Positions 9,532 to 18,312 of a stretch of 64,000 nt of DNA are shown here, piece after piece (positions within the stretch are counted from its first letter, which is position 1; the number at the start of each line of letters is the position of its first letter). Source of the stretch: Microbacterium hydrocarbonoxydans (GTDB lineage Bacteria; Actinomycetota; Actinomycetes; Actinomycetales; Microbacteriaceae); the NCBI RefSeq assembly GCF_000956475.1, contig NZ_JYJB01000008.1, positions 248,001 through 312,000 of the forward strand. Direction: 5' to 3'. The notes below the pieces were generated by a model that was not told the DNA's origin, searched no databases, and saw nothing but the letters and a program-made list of their open reading frames with translations. A program made the translations under genes and the position numbers.

Positions 9532-11534
9532 GACGCGACCTCCGCGACGCGCAGCACACGGGCGCTGACACCCTCGCCCGATCGGATGCGGATGCCGTCG
9601 CCCTCCTGCTCGACCGTCCATCCCGTCGCCCCCGCGGGGAAGATCTCCTCAGCGGTGCGCACGCCCGGGATCAGGAACGAGCCCGGTGAGCCGCTCCGGC
9701 TCCACACGAACAGGAGCGCCTCCTCGTGCCCGCGCAGGCCGAGGCAGACGACATCGTCGTCCCAGCCGGGCAGCCCGAGCGGCCAGAACGGGACCGACTC
9801 GGCGAGCCCCGTGCGCAGCCGCTTGTGCAGTGCGACGGCTTCGCGCACGAGGTCGCGCTGCGTGTCACGCAGGGAGTCGAGGAAGCCCGACAGATACAGC
9901 CGTCCGCTCAGGCCCGTCACGAGCGTGAACGCCGTCTCGGCATCCGTCATCGCCGCAGCGGGGTAGGCCCAGTTGCCGGCCTGCTCGGGCAGGATCGACG
10001 CCGGAGCCGAAGCGGCGATCGGCGGGTAGCGCAGGAAGTCCTGCTGGTCGCTCGTCGACTGCAGGTGGGTGCGCGACAGCAGCGCGTAGTCGGCGCGCAT
10101 CGCACCGGACGAGCAGTTCTCGATGAGGAGATCCGGATGCCGGCGCTGCACCTCGTCGAGCCATTCCCCGAACGCGCGCACGTGACCGAGCAGTCCGTCG
10201 CCGGCGGCCGTGGCCCGATGCTCCGTGCCCGCACCGGGATTGATGTTGTAGTCGAGCTTCAGGAACCGGACGCCGAGTTCGCCCACGATCCGATCGACCG
10301 TCTCGTCGAGGTGGGCACGAGCGGCGGGATGGCGGAAGTCCAGGTGATAGCGGTCGTGCTCGCGCACCCGCTCGCCGAAGCGCTGGAAGAACGCCTCCTC
10401 CGGCAGGGTCTCCGCCGCCGCGCTGCGCACGCCGACCACCTCGGGTTCGAGCCAGAGACCCGACCGCATGCCCGCGGCGTGTATCTCGCCGATGATCCCG
10501 GACAGGCCCTCCTCGTCGAACCGGCTCGGCGCCTCCCGCCACTCGCCGACCGTGTCCCACCAGTCGCCGATGGCCGGGTCGGCGAACCAGCCGGCATCGA
10601 TGCAGAACACCTCGACGCCGTCTTCGGCGGCCGCCCGGATCAACGGACGCAGCGCCTCGGACGACGGCTGCCCCATCAGCGTGTTCATGAAGTCGTTGTA
10701 GACGATCGGCAGGTCCGGTCCGTCGACGCGCCGGATCGCCCTGCGGTGCGCGGTGAGCGCCACGATCGCCTGCTCGAAACCGGCGGCGGCCGTGATCGCC
10801 ACGGGCACCGTGGTGAACTCCTGCTCCGCGGCGAGCGCGTGCGCGAAGTGGTGCTCGAGATCGGCGGGGCCGAGCAGCGACACGGCGAGACCGTCGAGCC
10901 CCTGGCTGATGTCGACGTGCCAGGCGGCGCCGCTCTCGATCTGCCAGGCGAGCGTCGATCCGTCGCGATGCACGAGAGCTCCGACCGGCAGGTGCTCGCC
11001 TGTCGGCCAGGCGCCGTGGCTCGTGATCGTCGCGTGCCCTCGGCCGTCCTGCTCGTGCAGCGCAAGCGAGAGCTGCGGCAGGACGTCGGCGAGCGGATGC
11101 CGGTGCCAGCGGTTCTCGGCGAGCCACTCGCTGCGTGCCGACACCAGTTCGTAGTCGGCGCCGGCTTCGGGGCCCGCCCCCAGCCCGACGGTGGCCGAGG
11201 TCACGGCGGTGACGACGACCCGCTCCGCGCCGGTCGCCCGAAGCGTGTGCTGCACGCGCAGGGCGCCGCCGGAGACGACCAGGCTGCTGGTGACCTCGAG
11301 CCCGGTCTCCGGATCGCGCTGCACCAGAGTCACGGCGCCGGTGGCACCGGCATCCGCGTCGATGACGCGCAGCCGAGAGCCGACCGCTGAGCGGACATAG
11401 GCCTGGCTGGTGCGCGCGCGCTGCTCACGGGCGGTGAAGATCTCGACGAGCGGGATCTGTCGGCCGCCGTCGACCGCGAGTGCGGCTGGCGTGTCATCGC
11501 CCCAGCTGAGGGTGAAGCCGCAGAGCTCGATCAT
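9528..11534 (-). CDS. Alpha-galactosidase, glycoside hydrolase family 36
   Basis: The 668-residue protein has the GH36 layout: an N-terminal beta-sandwich, a TIM barrel from about residue 290, and a small C-terminal beta domain. FLKLDYN places the nucleophile at Asp428 and STSDQQD places the acid/base at Asp496. GVEVFCIDAGWF and GLWLEPEVV are further family landmarks. It has no signal peptide, so it should act on imported oligosaccharides, releasing terminal alpha-galactose. Its ATG overlaps the stop of the DUF624 gene (ATGA). Length is near the usual 650-750. Some GH36 members use alpha-N-acetylgalactosaminides, so the exact specificity is open. Confidence 0.92.
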   Translation of the reverse strand: MIELCGFTLSWGDDTPAALAVDGGRQIPLVEIFTAREQRARTSQAYVRSAVGSRLRVIDADAGATGAVTLVQRDPETGLEVTSSLVVSGGALRVQHTLRATGAERVVVTAVTSATVGLGAGPEAGADYELVSARSEWLAENRWHRHPLADVLPQLSLALHEQDGRGHATITSHGAWPTGEHLPVGALVHRDGSTLAWQIESGAAWHVDISQGLDGLAVSLLGPADLEHHFAHALAAEQEFTTVPVAITAAAGFEQAIVALTAHRRAIRRVDGPDLPIVYNDFMNTLMGQPSSEALRPLIRAAAEDGVEVFCIDAGWFADPAIGDWWDTVGEWREAPSRFDEEGLSGIIGEIHAAGMRSGLWLEPEVVGVRSAAAETLPEEAFFQRFGERVREHDRYHLDFRHPAARAHLDETVDRIVGELGVRFLKLDYNINPGAGTEHRATAAGDGLLGHVRAFGEWLDEVQRRHPDLLIENCSSGAMRADYALLSRTHLQSTSDQQDFLRYPPIAASAPASILPEQAGNWAYPAAAMTDAETAFTLVTGLSGRLYLSGFLDSLRDTQRDLVREAVALHKRLRTGLAESVPFWPLGLPGWDDDVVCLGLRGHEEALLFVWSRSGSPGSFLIPGVRTAEEIFPAGATGWTVEQEGDGIRIRSGEGVSARVLRVAEVAS

Positions 11535-12220
11535 GCGCCCACCCGCTCACGGGCCGACGCGAAGCCGAGGCTGCGGTTGCAGATGTCGGCGGCCACGGCG
11601 GCGAGCGCCGGCGCCGAGAGCCATGCCACCGCACCGATCACGGGCAGGGTCGTCGCCAGGATCGCCAGCAGGGCGAGCAGCAGCCAGGCGAGGGCGAGGT
11701 GCGGGCGCAGCATGACGATGCGCACGGCGGCGATGAGGAGAGCACCGGCGCGCAGCGGGGAGTCGAGGAACGACGTCGCGATCACGACCGCCGACACCAG
11801 CGCTGCGATCGCCGTGGCGCCGAGCAGCACCGCGCCATCGGCGCCGAGAAGAGCGACGTCGTAGCCGAGCACGAGGGCGGCTGCGCTCGGCAGCAGTGCG
11901 GTCGCTCGCCGTGTGCGCACGGCATCCGCGAACCCGCGCCAGAAGGCGCCTGCGGCGCGGTCGCCGCGCAGCAGAGGGGCGGCGGCGGTGACGAGCGCCT
12001 GCAGCGCAGGCGCCGCGGTCGACAGCGATGCCGCGCCGAGCCACAGGGCGAGGTGCGTGCTCTGCCAGCCGACGAGGGCCTGGAAGGCGAGAGCGGGCGT
12101 CAGGCAGGCGATGAACGACAGCGAGACGAGGAAGAATTGGAACGCGCCGAGCAGCAGCGTCGCGATCACGCCGTCGTAGCCGAGCAGGCGTCCGAGCCGG
12201 GAGGGTGCCGAGATGCTCAT
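11531..12220 (-). CDS. DUF624 (YesL-like) membrane protein
   Basis: A 229-residue protein with about five hydrophobic helices (for example LLLGAFQFFLVSLSFIACLTP and ALAWLLLALLAILATTLPVI). The opening helix and the charged cytoplasmic loop FWRGFADAVRTRR fit DUF624 proteins, best known as YesL beside the B. subtilis rhamnogalacturonan genes. The role is unknown, but these genes travel with two-permease sugar ABC transporters that lack their own ATPase, as here. The start and stop both overlap neighbours by four bases, so it is an integral part of the operon. Confidence 0.85.
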   Translation of the reverse strand: MSISAPSRLGRLLGYDGVIATLLLGAFQFFLVSLSFIACLTPALAFQALVGWQSTHLALWLGAASLSTAAPALQALVTAAAPLLRGDRAAGAFWRGFADAVRTRRATALLPSAAALVLGYDVALLGADGAVLLGATAIAALVSAVVIATSFLDSPLRAGALLIAAVRIVMLRPHLALAWLLLALLAILATTLPVIGAVAWLSAPALAAVAADICNRSLGFASARERVGA

Positions 12221-13125
12221 CCCTTCACCGCCCCGACCGACATGCCCTTGATGAAGTAGCGCTGGAAGCCCGCGAAGATCGCCACCGAGGGGATGATCGC
12301 CAGGATCGCTCCGGTGTAGATCAGCTGCCATTGCGAGGTGAGCAGGCCCACCATGCGGTTGATCGCCACGTTGATCGTGCCTGCCGACGACGAGTCGAGG
12401 AACACGAGCGGGATGAAGAAGTCGTTCCAGAGTCCGAGCGACTGGATGATCACGAAGGCGCTCGTGACGGGCAGCAGCATCGGGAAGACGATGAGCCAGA
12501 AGGTGCGAAGCCGGCCTGCGCCGTCGACGTGCGCGGCCTCCTCCACCTCGATGGGGATGCCCTTGATGAAGCTGCAGTACAGCAGGATGCCGAAGCTCGC
12601 AGCCCCACCCAGATGCACGAGGATCACCGAGAGCAGCGTGCTGTACAGGCCGACGTCGTCGAAGCCCTTTACCAGCGGGATCATGCGCACCTGGAACGGG
12701 ATCATGAGTCCGGCGATGAACAGCACGTACAGGAAGCGCGACGTGCGCCCGCCGACCCGTTCGATGCCGTATGCGGCCATCGGCACGATGAGCACGAGCA
12801 TCACGACGGTGCCGACCGTGATGATCAGAGTGTTCAGCACGGCCTCGGGGAACGCCGTCTGCTGGAACAGCGCGACGTAGTTGTCGAACGTGAACGTGGT
12901 CGGCAGACCCATCGGGTCCTTCGTGATCTCGGCGTACGAGCGGAACGAGTTCAGCAGCGCATAGATCACGGGACTCGCGACGATCACCACGAGGACGGCG
13001 AGGACCCCCATCACCACGATCTCGCCGATCGTCCACTTCTTCTTCTCGCGCGGTGCGCGCGGCGAACGCGAGGGCTTCCCCGTGTTCTCGGCGGCCATCA
13101 CGACCTGGGCCATCGTCTCGGTCAT
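12217..13125 (-). CDS. Sugar ABC transporter permease, MalG-like
   Basis: This 302-residue inner-membrane protein belongs to the binding-protein-dependent transport family. Six helices are visible, and the EAA loop reads EVEEAAHVDGAGRLRTFWLI, which docks the ATPase. The start is the ATG at 13125, overlapping the stop of the upstream permease by four bases (ATGA); the N-terminus is a charged cytoplasmic tail of about 35 residues. It forms the transport channel with the permease encoded just before it. No ATP-binding gene lies in the operon, so a shared MsiK-type ATPase elsewhere in the genome is likely. Confidence 0.93.
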   Translation of the reverse strand: MTETMAQVVMAAENTGKPSRSPRAPREKKKWTIGEIVVMGVLAVLVVIVASPVIYALLNSFRSYAEITKDPMGLPTTFTFDNYVALFQQTAFPEAVLNTLIITVGTVVMLVLIVPMAAYGIERVGGRTSRFLYVLFIAGLMIPFQVRMIPLVKGFDDVGLYSTLLSVILVHLGGAASFGILLYCSFIKGIPIEVEEAAHVDGAGRLRTFWLIVFPMLLPVTSAFVIIQSLGLWNDFFIPLVFLDSSSAGTINVAINRMVGLLTSQWQLIYTGAILAIIPSVAIFAGFQRYFIKGMSVGAVKG

Positions 13126-14033
13126 GCCTGGATCTCCCTCTTGCGCATGTAGGCGTTCGCGGCAACGGTGCTCACGATCACGACGATGAACAGCACGACC
13201 GCGGCGGCCGAGCCGAATCCGGCGCGGTACTCGCCGAAGCCGACCTTGTAGATGAAGAACGCCATGGTCTCGCTCACGAAGCCGGGGCCGCCGGAGGTCA
13301 GCACCAGGACCTGGTCGAAGATGACCCAGCCGGCGATCATCGCCAGCGTCATGTTGACCGTCACGGCGCCCGCGATCATGGGCCAGGTGACGTTCCAGAA
13401 CACCTGGGCGCTGCTCGCACCGTCGATGCGGGCGGCCTCGATCAGCTCCTGCGGAACCGACTGCAGGTTGGCGAGGTAGATCAGCGTGGTGTTGCCGCCG
13501 AGCGTGAAGCACGTGATGAACAGGATGACCCACAGCACGATGCTGCTGTCGCCCAGCCAGTCTCTGGCCCACTCGGGCAGGCCCATGTCGCGCAGCACGG
13601 TGTTGACCGAGCCGAAGTTGTAGTTGAGCAGGTACTTCCAGATCGTCGCCATGATGAACGCGCTGACCAGCGCCGGCAGGTAGACGGCCGTGCGGAACAG
13701 GCCCTGCGCGTGGTTCAGCCGGTCGAGCATGAGAGCGACGACGAGGGAGATCACGTTCACGATGAGCGCCGACCCCAGGCCCAGGATCAGGGTGTTGCGC
13801 ACGGCGTTCCAGAAGCGACCGCTGGCGACGATGTCCTGATAGTTCTGCACGCCGACGTAGTCGTAGCCGGCGCTGATGCCGTCCCAGTTCGTCAGGCTCA
13901 GCTGCAGCGTCTGCACCGAGGGCACGATGACCATCAGCAGGTAGATGACCAGGGCCGGCGCGACGAAGCCCAGCATCGCGAGGCGCCCTCGCCCGTATCT
14001 CGGTCGCCGGCGGATTGCTGCGGATGTGCTCAT
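13122..14033 (-). CDS. Sugar ABC transporter permease, MalF/UgpA-like
   Basis: The 303-residue protein has six transmembrane helices. Its EAA loop reads LIEAARIDGASSAQVFWNVT, and the preceding RTAVYLPALVSAFIMATIWK stretch is typical of sugar permeases. It pairs with the MalG-like gene that overlaps its stop. The start at 14033 is preceded by GGAAAC about six bases upstream. The substrate-binding lipoprotein gene precedes it by 69 bp, the largest gap among the transport genes. Confidence 0.93.
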   Translation of the reverse strand: MSTSAAIRRRPRYGRGRLAMLGFVAPALVIYLLMVIVPSVQTLQLSLTNWDGISAGYDYVGVQNYQDIVASGRFWNAVRNTLILGLGSALIVNVISLVVALMLDRLNHAQGLFRTAVYLPALVSAFIMATIWKYLLNYNFGSVNTVLRDMGLPEWARDWLGDSSIVLWVILFITCFTLGGNTTLIYLANLQSVPQELIEAARIDGASSAQVFWNVTWPMIAGAVTVNMTLAMIAGWVIFDQVLVLTSGGPGFVSETMAFFIYKVGFGEYRAGFGSAAAVVLFIVVIVSTVAANAYMRKREIQA

Positions 14034-14102
14034 GATCTGTTTCCTTCGGGGTCGGATACCGGGGCGGGGTCGGGGGCGCGATCGCGCCCCCGACCCGTGC
14101 GC

Positions 14103-15452
14103 TCAACCGGCTGCGGCGACCTGCGCCTCGAGTTCGGCCTGCACCTTCGCGATCGTCTCGTCGATCGTCGTCTGACCGTCCTGCATCTCGATGCGTGACT
14201 GCCGGAAGAAGGTGTTCACCGAGCTGAACGTGCTGAACGACGGCGCGTTCTCGTACCAGACGAGGTTCGGGTTCTCGAGGAGGCCGAAGAAGTCCTCAGC
14301 CCCCGGGATCGAGTCGTTGCGCTTCACGTCATCGGACTTCAGGATGTTCGGCGAGATCCAGCCGTTCTTCTCCATCAGGTTCGCGGCGTCCACGGAGTAG
14401 AAGTACTTCAGGAACTCGACGGCCGACGCGTACTCGTCCTTGTCGTCGGCCGCTTGAGCCGAGATCGCGAGTCCGCCGGCGGTGTCTCCGACGACGCTGT
14501 TCTTGAGGACGTTGATCTTGCCGTCCTCGTCGGGGACGATGAACAGGCCCGCGTTGAAGTCGGGGTCGACCTTGTTGATGTCCATCAGGCGCCCGAGCCC
14601 TGCCGACGATGTCGCCATGACGGCCTGGTCGTTCACGAGCAGCGTGGTCGTCTGCGCATCGGCCGTCGACTGCCAGCCGGGCAGCACGTACTGGTCGACG
14701 ATGCTCTTGAGCTCTTCGAGCGGCGCCTTCAGGTCTTCCATCGAGGCGTCGCCGGCGGCTGCGGCGTTCCAGAACCCGCCCTTGTCGCTGTACTCGGCGA
14801 ACACCGGAGCGGCCAGCTGCTTCCAGAGCTGATCCGACGGCCACACCTCGGCGGCCGCCGTCGCGAGAGGCACGTCCCCGTTGTCCTTGATCGCCTTGAG
14901 CAGGTCGATGAAGTCGTCGTAGGTCTCGGGCACCTCGAGGTCGTGCTCCTCGAAGTAGTCCTTGTTGTAGATGATGTTCATGCCCAGCTCGCCGTTGAGG
15001 GCGCTGTAGGGAACCGTGTAGACCTTGCCGTCTTCAGCGGCCGCGTACGCGTCGGGCTCGAGCAGGTCGGTGACCTCCTCGGGGATGCCCGCGAGCTTGC
15101 CGGCGTTGACGTACGTGAGGGTGTCGCGCATGTCGACGACCGCCGGCCAGTTGCCGGTGGCGTCGACCGTCTTCAGCGCGGTGGCGTAGTCGGATCCGGC
15201 AGGCAGCGGGTCGAGCTTCACCTCGGTCGTGTCGCTCTGCGCGTTGAACGCGCTGACGACCTCGTCGACCACGCTGTTCCAGGTCTCGTCGCCCGTCGCG
15301 TAGAGGAATCGGATCGTGGTCTTGTCGCCCGAGGCGTCGGATTCGCCGCCGCCGCTGCCCGAGCATCCGGCGAGGGCGATGGCCGAGGCCGCGATGCCGG
15401 CCGTGATCAGCAGAAGGCGGCTGCGCGCCGTCCGCGTCGGTGCGTGGTGCAT
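14103..15452 (-). CDS. Sugar ABC transporter substrate-binding lipoprotein
   Basis: The 449-residue protein belongs to the family 1 extracellular solute-binding proteins. The lipoprotein signal ends in IALAGC, placing the acylated cysteine at residue 30. The ATG at 15452 is chosen because AGGGAG lies six bases upstream and the signal peptide begins there; an earlier in-frame start would add about 24 residues and lacks a ribosome site. ALNGELGMNIIYNKDYFEEH and TYDDFIDLLKAIKDNGDVPL are typical binding-protein segments. It is the first gene of the operon and presumably captures the oligosaccharides made by the secreted lyase. Confidence 0.93.
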   Translation of the reverse strand: MHHAPTRTARSRLLLITAGIAASAIALAGCSGSGGGESDASGDKTTIRFLYATGDETWNSVVDEVVSAFNAQSDTTEVKLDPLPAGSDYATALKTVDATGNWPAVVDMRDTLTYVNAGKLAGIPEEVTDLLEPDAYAAAEDGKVYTVPYSALNGELGMNIIYNKDYFEEHDLEVPETYDDFIDLLKAIKDNGDVPLATAAAEVWPSDQLWKQLAAPVFAEYSDKGGFWNAAAAGDASMEDLKAPLEELKSIVDQYVLPGWQSTADAQTTTLLVNDQAVMATSSAGLGRLMDINKVDPDFNAGLFIVPDEDGKINVLKNSVVGDTAGGLAISAQAADDKDEYASAVEFLKYFYSVDAANLMEKNGWISPNILKSDDVKRNDSIPGAEDFFGLLENPNLVWYENAPSFSTFSSVNTFFRQSRIEMQDGQTTIDETIAKVQAELEAQVAAAG

Positions 15453-15506
15453 GTGATCTCCCTTGATTCGTGCCGGACCCAGGTCCGCTACAGCGACGGT
15501 AGCCGA

Positions 15507-15524
15507 TTGGATAGCGGTTTCCAA
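15507..15524 (-). promoter_or_regulatory. LacI-type operator of the glycan operon
   Basis: On the minus strand it reads TTGGAAACCGCTATCCAA. Seven of nine base pairs are symmetric around a central CG, matching the usual LacI-family form. It lies just downstream of the candidate -10 and should overlap the transcription start, so a bound repressor would block the nine-gene operon. The LacI-type protein at the window start is a possible binder. Confidence 0.7.
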
Positions 15525-15530
15525 GAGAAA

Positions 15531-15558
15531 TCTGTAACTAGTTGCATATTGCTTTCAA
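15531..15558 (-). promoter_or_regulatory. Promoter of the glycan operon
   Basis: Minus-strand TTGAAA (15553-15558) and TACAGA (15531-15536) are 16 bp apart. The LacI-type operator follows immediately. The stretch is unusually AT-rich for this genome. Confidence 0.5.
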
Positions 15559-15678
15559 ATCGAGCATGATCGACCAGGGGGTGTTCGTGATGTCCGGATT
15601 CCGGAGGAGCCGAGCCCGCATGACCCTCCGCTGTCAAGCCCATCGCCTCCGTTCGCGCTCGGCACCTACGGTGGCCGG

Positions 15679-17052
15679 GTGATCGAGACGCTCCCAGACG
15701 CCGAATCACCCACCCGCCTGCGCCGCGCCATCACCGGTCCGCTGCTGTTCGCCTTCATTCTCGGCGACGTGCTCGGCGCCGGAATCTACGCCCTGATGGG
15801 CGTGCTGTCCGAGAAGGTGGGCGGGATGCTGTGGGCGCCGCTGATCCTCGCGCTCCTCCTGGCGCTGCTCACCGCCGGTTCCTACGCGGAGCTGGTGACG
15901 AAGTACCCCCGCGCGGGTGGTGCGTCGGTCTTCGCCGAGCGCGCCTTCCGAAGCCCGCTGGTGTCGTTCCTCGTCGGCTTCTGCATGCTCGCGGCCGGGG
16001 TGACCAGTGCCGCCGGACTCGCGATCGCCTTCGCGGGAGACTATCTCGGCACCTTCTTCGACCTGCCGACGATCCCTGTCGCGATCGCGTTCCTCGCCAT
16101 CGTGGCAGCGCTCAACGCCCGCGGCGTGCGCGAGTCGCTCGGCGCCAACCTCGTGATGACCGGGATCGAGCTGAGCGGTCTCGTGATCGTGATCGTCGTG
16201 GTCGCGGGCTTCGTGACGGCCGGCGGCGGAGACCCTTCGCGGCTCACGCAGACTCCCGAGGGCACCCCTGCCGCCCTCGCCGTCCTCGCCGGAGCCGTCA
16301 TCGCGTACTACTCGTTCGTCGGCTTCGAGACCTCGGCGAACATGATCGAAGAGGTCAGGAACCCTCGACGGACCTATCCGCGCGCACTCTTCGCGGCACT
16401 GTTCACGGCGGGCGCCGTATACCTGCTGGTCGGCCTGGCGAGCTCGATCGCTCTTCCCGCAGCCGAGCTGCAGGAGTCCAGCGGCCCGCTGCTCGCGGTC
16501 GTCGAGGCCACGGGCGTCAGCATCCCGTCGTGGCTGTTCAGCCTGATCGCCCTCGTCGCCGTCGCGAACGGCGCGCTGCTGACCATGATCATGACGAGCA
16601 GGCTCACCTACGGGATGGCAGAGCAGGGCCTGCTGCCCGACGCACTCTCGCGTGTGCTGCCCCGACGCAAGACGCCCTGGGTGGCCATCATCACCACCAC
16701 CGCCGCCGCCATGCTGCTTACGCTCGTCGGCGACCTCGCCACGCTCGCAGAGACGGTCGTGCTGCTCCTGCTGTTCGTGTTCCTCAGCGCGAACGTGTCG
16801 GTCCTCGTGCTGCGGCGCGACCGCGTCGAGCACGACCACTTCCGGATCTGGACGCCCATCCCGGTGCTCGGCATCGGCTCCTGCATCCTGCTGCTCACCC
16901 AGCAGCGGCCGGTCGTCTGGCTGTACGGCGCCGCGCTGCTCGCCATCGGCGTCGTACTCCACATGCTCGCGCGCTGGCAGCGCTCGCGCAGCGCCGGGCG
17001 GAAGCCGACCACCACCACCGACGATCAGGAGACGAACCATGCTGCACGCTGA
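15679..17052 (+). CDS. APC-family amino acid permease
   Basis: A 457-residue membrane protein with 12 predicted helices. The first helix carries FILGDVLGAGIYALMG, the glycine-rich unwound segment that binds substrate in the amino acid-polyamine-organocation superfamily. SFVGFETSANMIEEVRNPRR, in the sixth helix and following loop, is a further signature. The GTG start at 15679 lies six bases after TACGGT, consistent with a leaderless transcript. It is divergent from the glycan operon and probably unrelated to it. The amino acid carried cannot be told from the sequence. Confidence 0.9.
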   Translation: MIETLPDAESPTRLRRAITGPLLFAFILGDVLGAGIYALMGVLSEKVGGMLWAPLILALLLALLTAGSYAELVTKYPRAGGASVFAERAFRSPLVSFLVGFCMLAAGVTSAAGLAIAFAGDYLGTFFDLPTIPVAIAFLAIVAALNARGVRESLGANLVMTGIELSGLVIVIVVVAGFVTAGGGDPSRLTQTPEGTPAALAVLAGAVIAYYSFVGFETSANMIEEVRNPRRTYPRALFAALFTAGAVYLLVGLASSIALPAAELQESSGPLLAVVEATGVSIPSWLFSLIALVAVANGALLTMIMTSRLTYGMAEQGLLPDALSRVLPRRKTPWVAIITTTAAAMLLTLVGDLATLAETVVLLLLFVFLSANVSVLVLRRDRVEHDHFRIWTPIPVLGIGSCILLLTQQRPVVWLYGAALLAIGVVLHMLARWQRSRSAGRKPTTTTDDQETNHAAR

Positions 17053-17266
17053 CGACTCGAACGAGACGCCCGACGGCGACATCGACATGACACGCGAGGA
17101 GAAGCGACGTGATCAGCTCACCGCCGCACCCGACGCGGTCGACGCCGACGCCGCACCGCGCATCGCGGTGAGCGAGCACGACGGCGTCACCCGCATCGAC
17201 ATCGCGCCCGATGCTCCTGTGCGCCCTGGCCCAGGCCCTGGGGCACCCGGAGCGAACGGCGAGTGA
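17039..17266 (+). CDS. Small acidic hypothetical protein
   Basis: A 75-residue, highly charged protein whose ATG lies 14 bp inside the end of the permease gene in another frame. AGGAG sits seven bases upstream of the ATG, which supports translation. The composition is rich in Asp, Glu and Ala with no hydrophobic segment. The C-terminus ends in a Pro/Gly-rich tail. I do not recognise a family. It is likely co-transcribed with the permease. Confidence 0.6.
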   Translation: MLHADDSNETPDGDIDMTREEKRRDQLTAAPDAVDADAAPRIAVSEHDGVTRIDIAPDAPVRPGPGPGAPGANGE

Positions 17267-17285
17267 CCGAGCCCTCAGGTTCGCT

Positions 17286-18302
17286 CTACAACCAGCCGTT
17301 CTTCTTGAACACGAGATACAGGCCGCCGCCCATCGCGAGCATGAGCCCGATCGCCATCGGGTACCCGAACACCCAGTCGAGCTCGGGCATGCTGCGGAAG
17401 TTCATGCCGTAGATCCCGGCGACGAGAGTGGGCGCGAAGAGGATCGCCGCCCAGCCGGAGATCTTCTTGACCTCGTCGTTCTGGCGGATGCTCAGCTCAG
17501 TCATCCGCTGCATCTCCTCGTTCTGCCGGCGCGCGACGATCGTGGACTCGACCGTGAGCGCGTTGTCGAGGAGCGTGCGGAACGTGGTCGCCCTGTCAGC
17601 GATTCGAAGGGCGTGGTCCAGGACGTCGCGCAGGTACTTCTGCAGCTCGTCGTCGACCGAGTACTTCTCCGATCCGCGCAGCAGCGCCTCCAGCATCCCG
17701 GCCAGGGGCTGCGTCGCGCGCTGGAAGTCGATGACCTCGCGGCTCAGCTCGTAGATGCGCTGCGTCGCGTCGGTGTCCTGCTCGAAGAGCTGGCTCTCGA
17801 TCTCGTCGATGTCGTTCTCGAGGCCGGCGAGCACGGGCGAGTACTCGTCGACCACCTCGTCGACGATCGCGTAGAGCACTGCCTCCGGGCCTCGTCTGAG
17901 CAGCGCAGGATCGCCTTCGAGTCGCCGCCGCACCCGCCCGAGATCCGGGGCTTCGGCGTGACGGATGGTCACGACGAAGTCGGGCCCGACGATGACGTGC
18001 ACCTCTCCGAACTCGACCTCCTCGGCGGCGTCGAGGTAGCGCGCAGGCCGCAGCACCATGAAGAGGATGTCGCCGTAGCGCTCGAGCTTGGAGCGCTGGT
18101 GGCCGGTGAGGGCGTCTTCGACCACGAGCTCGTGCACGCCGAACTCGTCGGCCACGGCCCGGATCTCTTCCTCGCTCGGCCGGTACAGGCCGATCCAGCT
18201 CATCCCGCCCCGTTCGCGCATGCGCTCGAACGTCTCGCTCAGCGATTGCGGGTTCTCGGTGCGCACACCGTCGACGTAGATGGCGTTGTCGACGATGCTC
18301 AT
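17286..18302 (-). CDS. corA: CorA-family magnesium/divalent cation transporter
   Basis: The 338-residue protein has a large cytoplasmic domain and two C-terminal helices. The selectivity motif YGMNF follows the first helix (ISGWAAILFAPTLVAGIYGMN), and the protein ends in a basic KKNGWL tail, as in CorA. Long helices between residues 150 and 270 form the funnel. Length is near the usual 315-350. It transports magnesium, and possibly cobalt or nickel, across the membrane as a pentamer. It stands 20 bp from the convergent small acidic gene and 10 bp from the hydrolase-like gene upstream. Confidence 0.93.
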   Translation of the reverse strand: MSIVDNAIYVDGVRTENPQSLSETFERMRERGGMSWIGLYRPSEEEIRAVADEFGVHELVVEDALTGHQRSKLERYGDILFMVLRPARYLDAAEEVEFGEVHVIVGPDFVVTIRHAEAPDLGRVRRRLEGDPALLRRGPEAVLYAIVDEVVDEYSPVLAGLENDIDEIESQLFEQDTDATQRIYELSREVIDFQRATQPLAGMLEALLRGSEKYSVDDELQKYLRDVLDHALRIADRATTFRTLLDNALTVESTIVARRQNEEMQRMTELSIRQNDEVKKISGWAAILFAPTLVAGIYGMNFRSMPELDWVFGYPMAIGLMLAMGGGLYLVFKKNGWL

Positions 18303-18312
18303 CGGGTGACGG

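Noticed and set aside
2274-15558. Genomic island boundaries around the glycan operon
   Set aside because: I saw no integrase, tRNA, flanking direct repeat or base-composition change.
15706-17088. A 460-residue frame antisense to the amino acid permease
   Set aside because: It is His/Arg/Glu-rich shadow sequence; the opposite strand has clear transmembrane helices and APC motifs.
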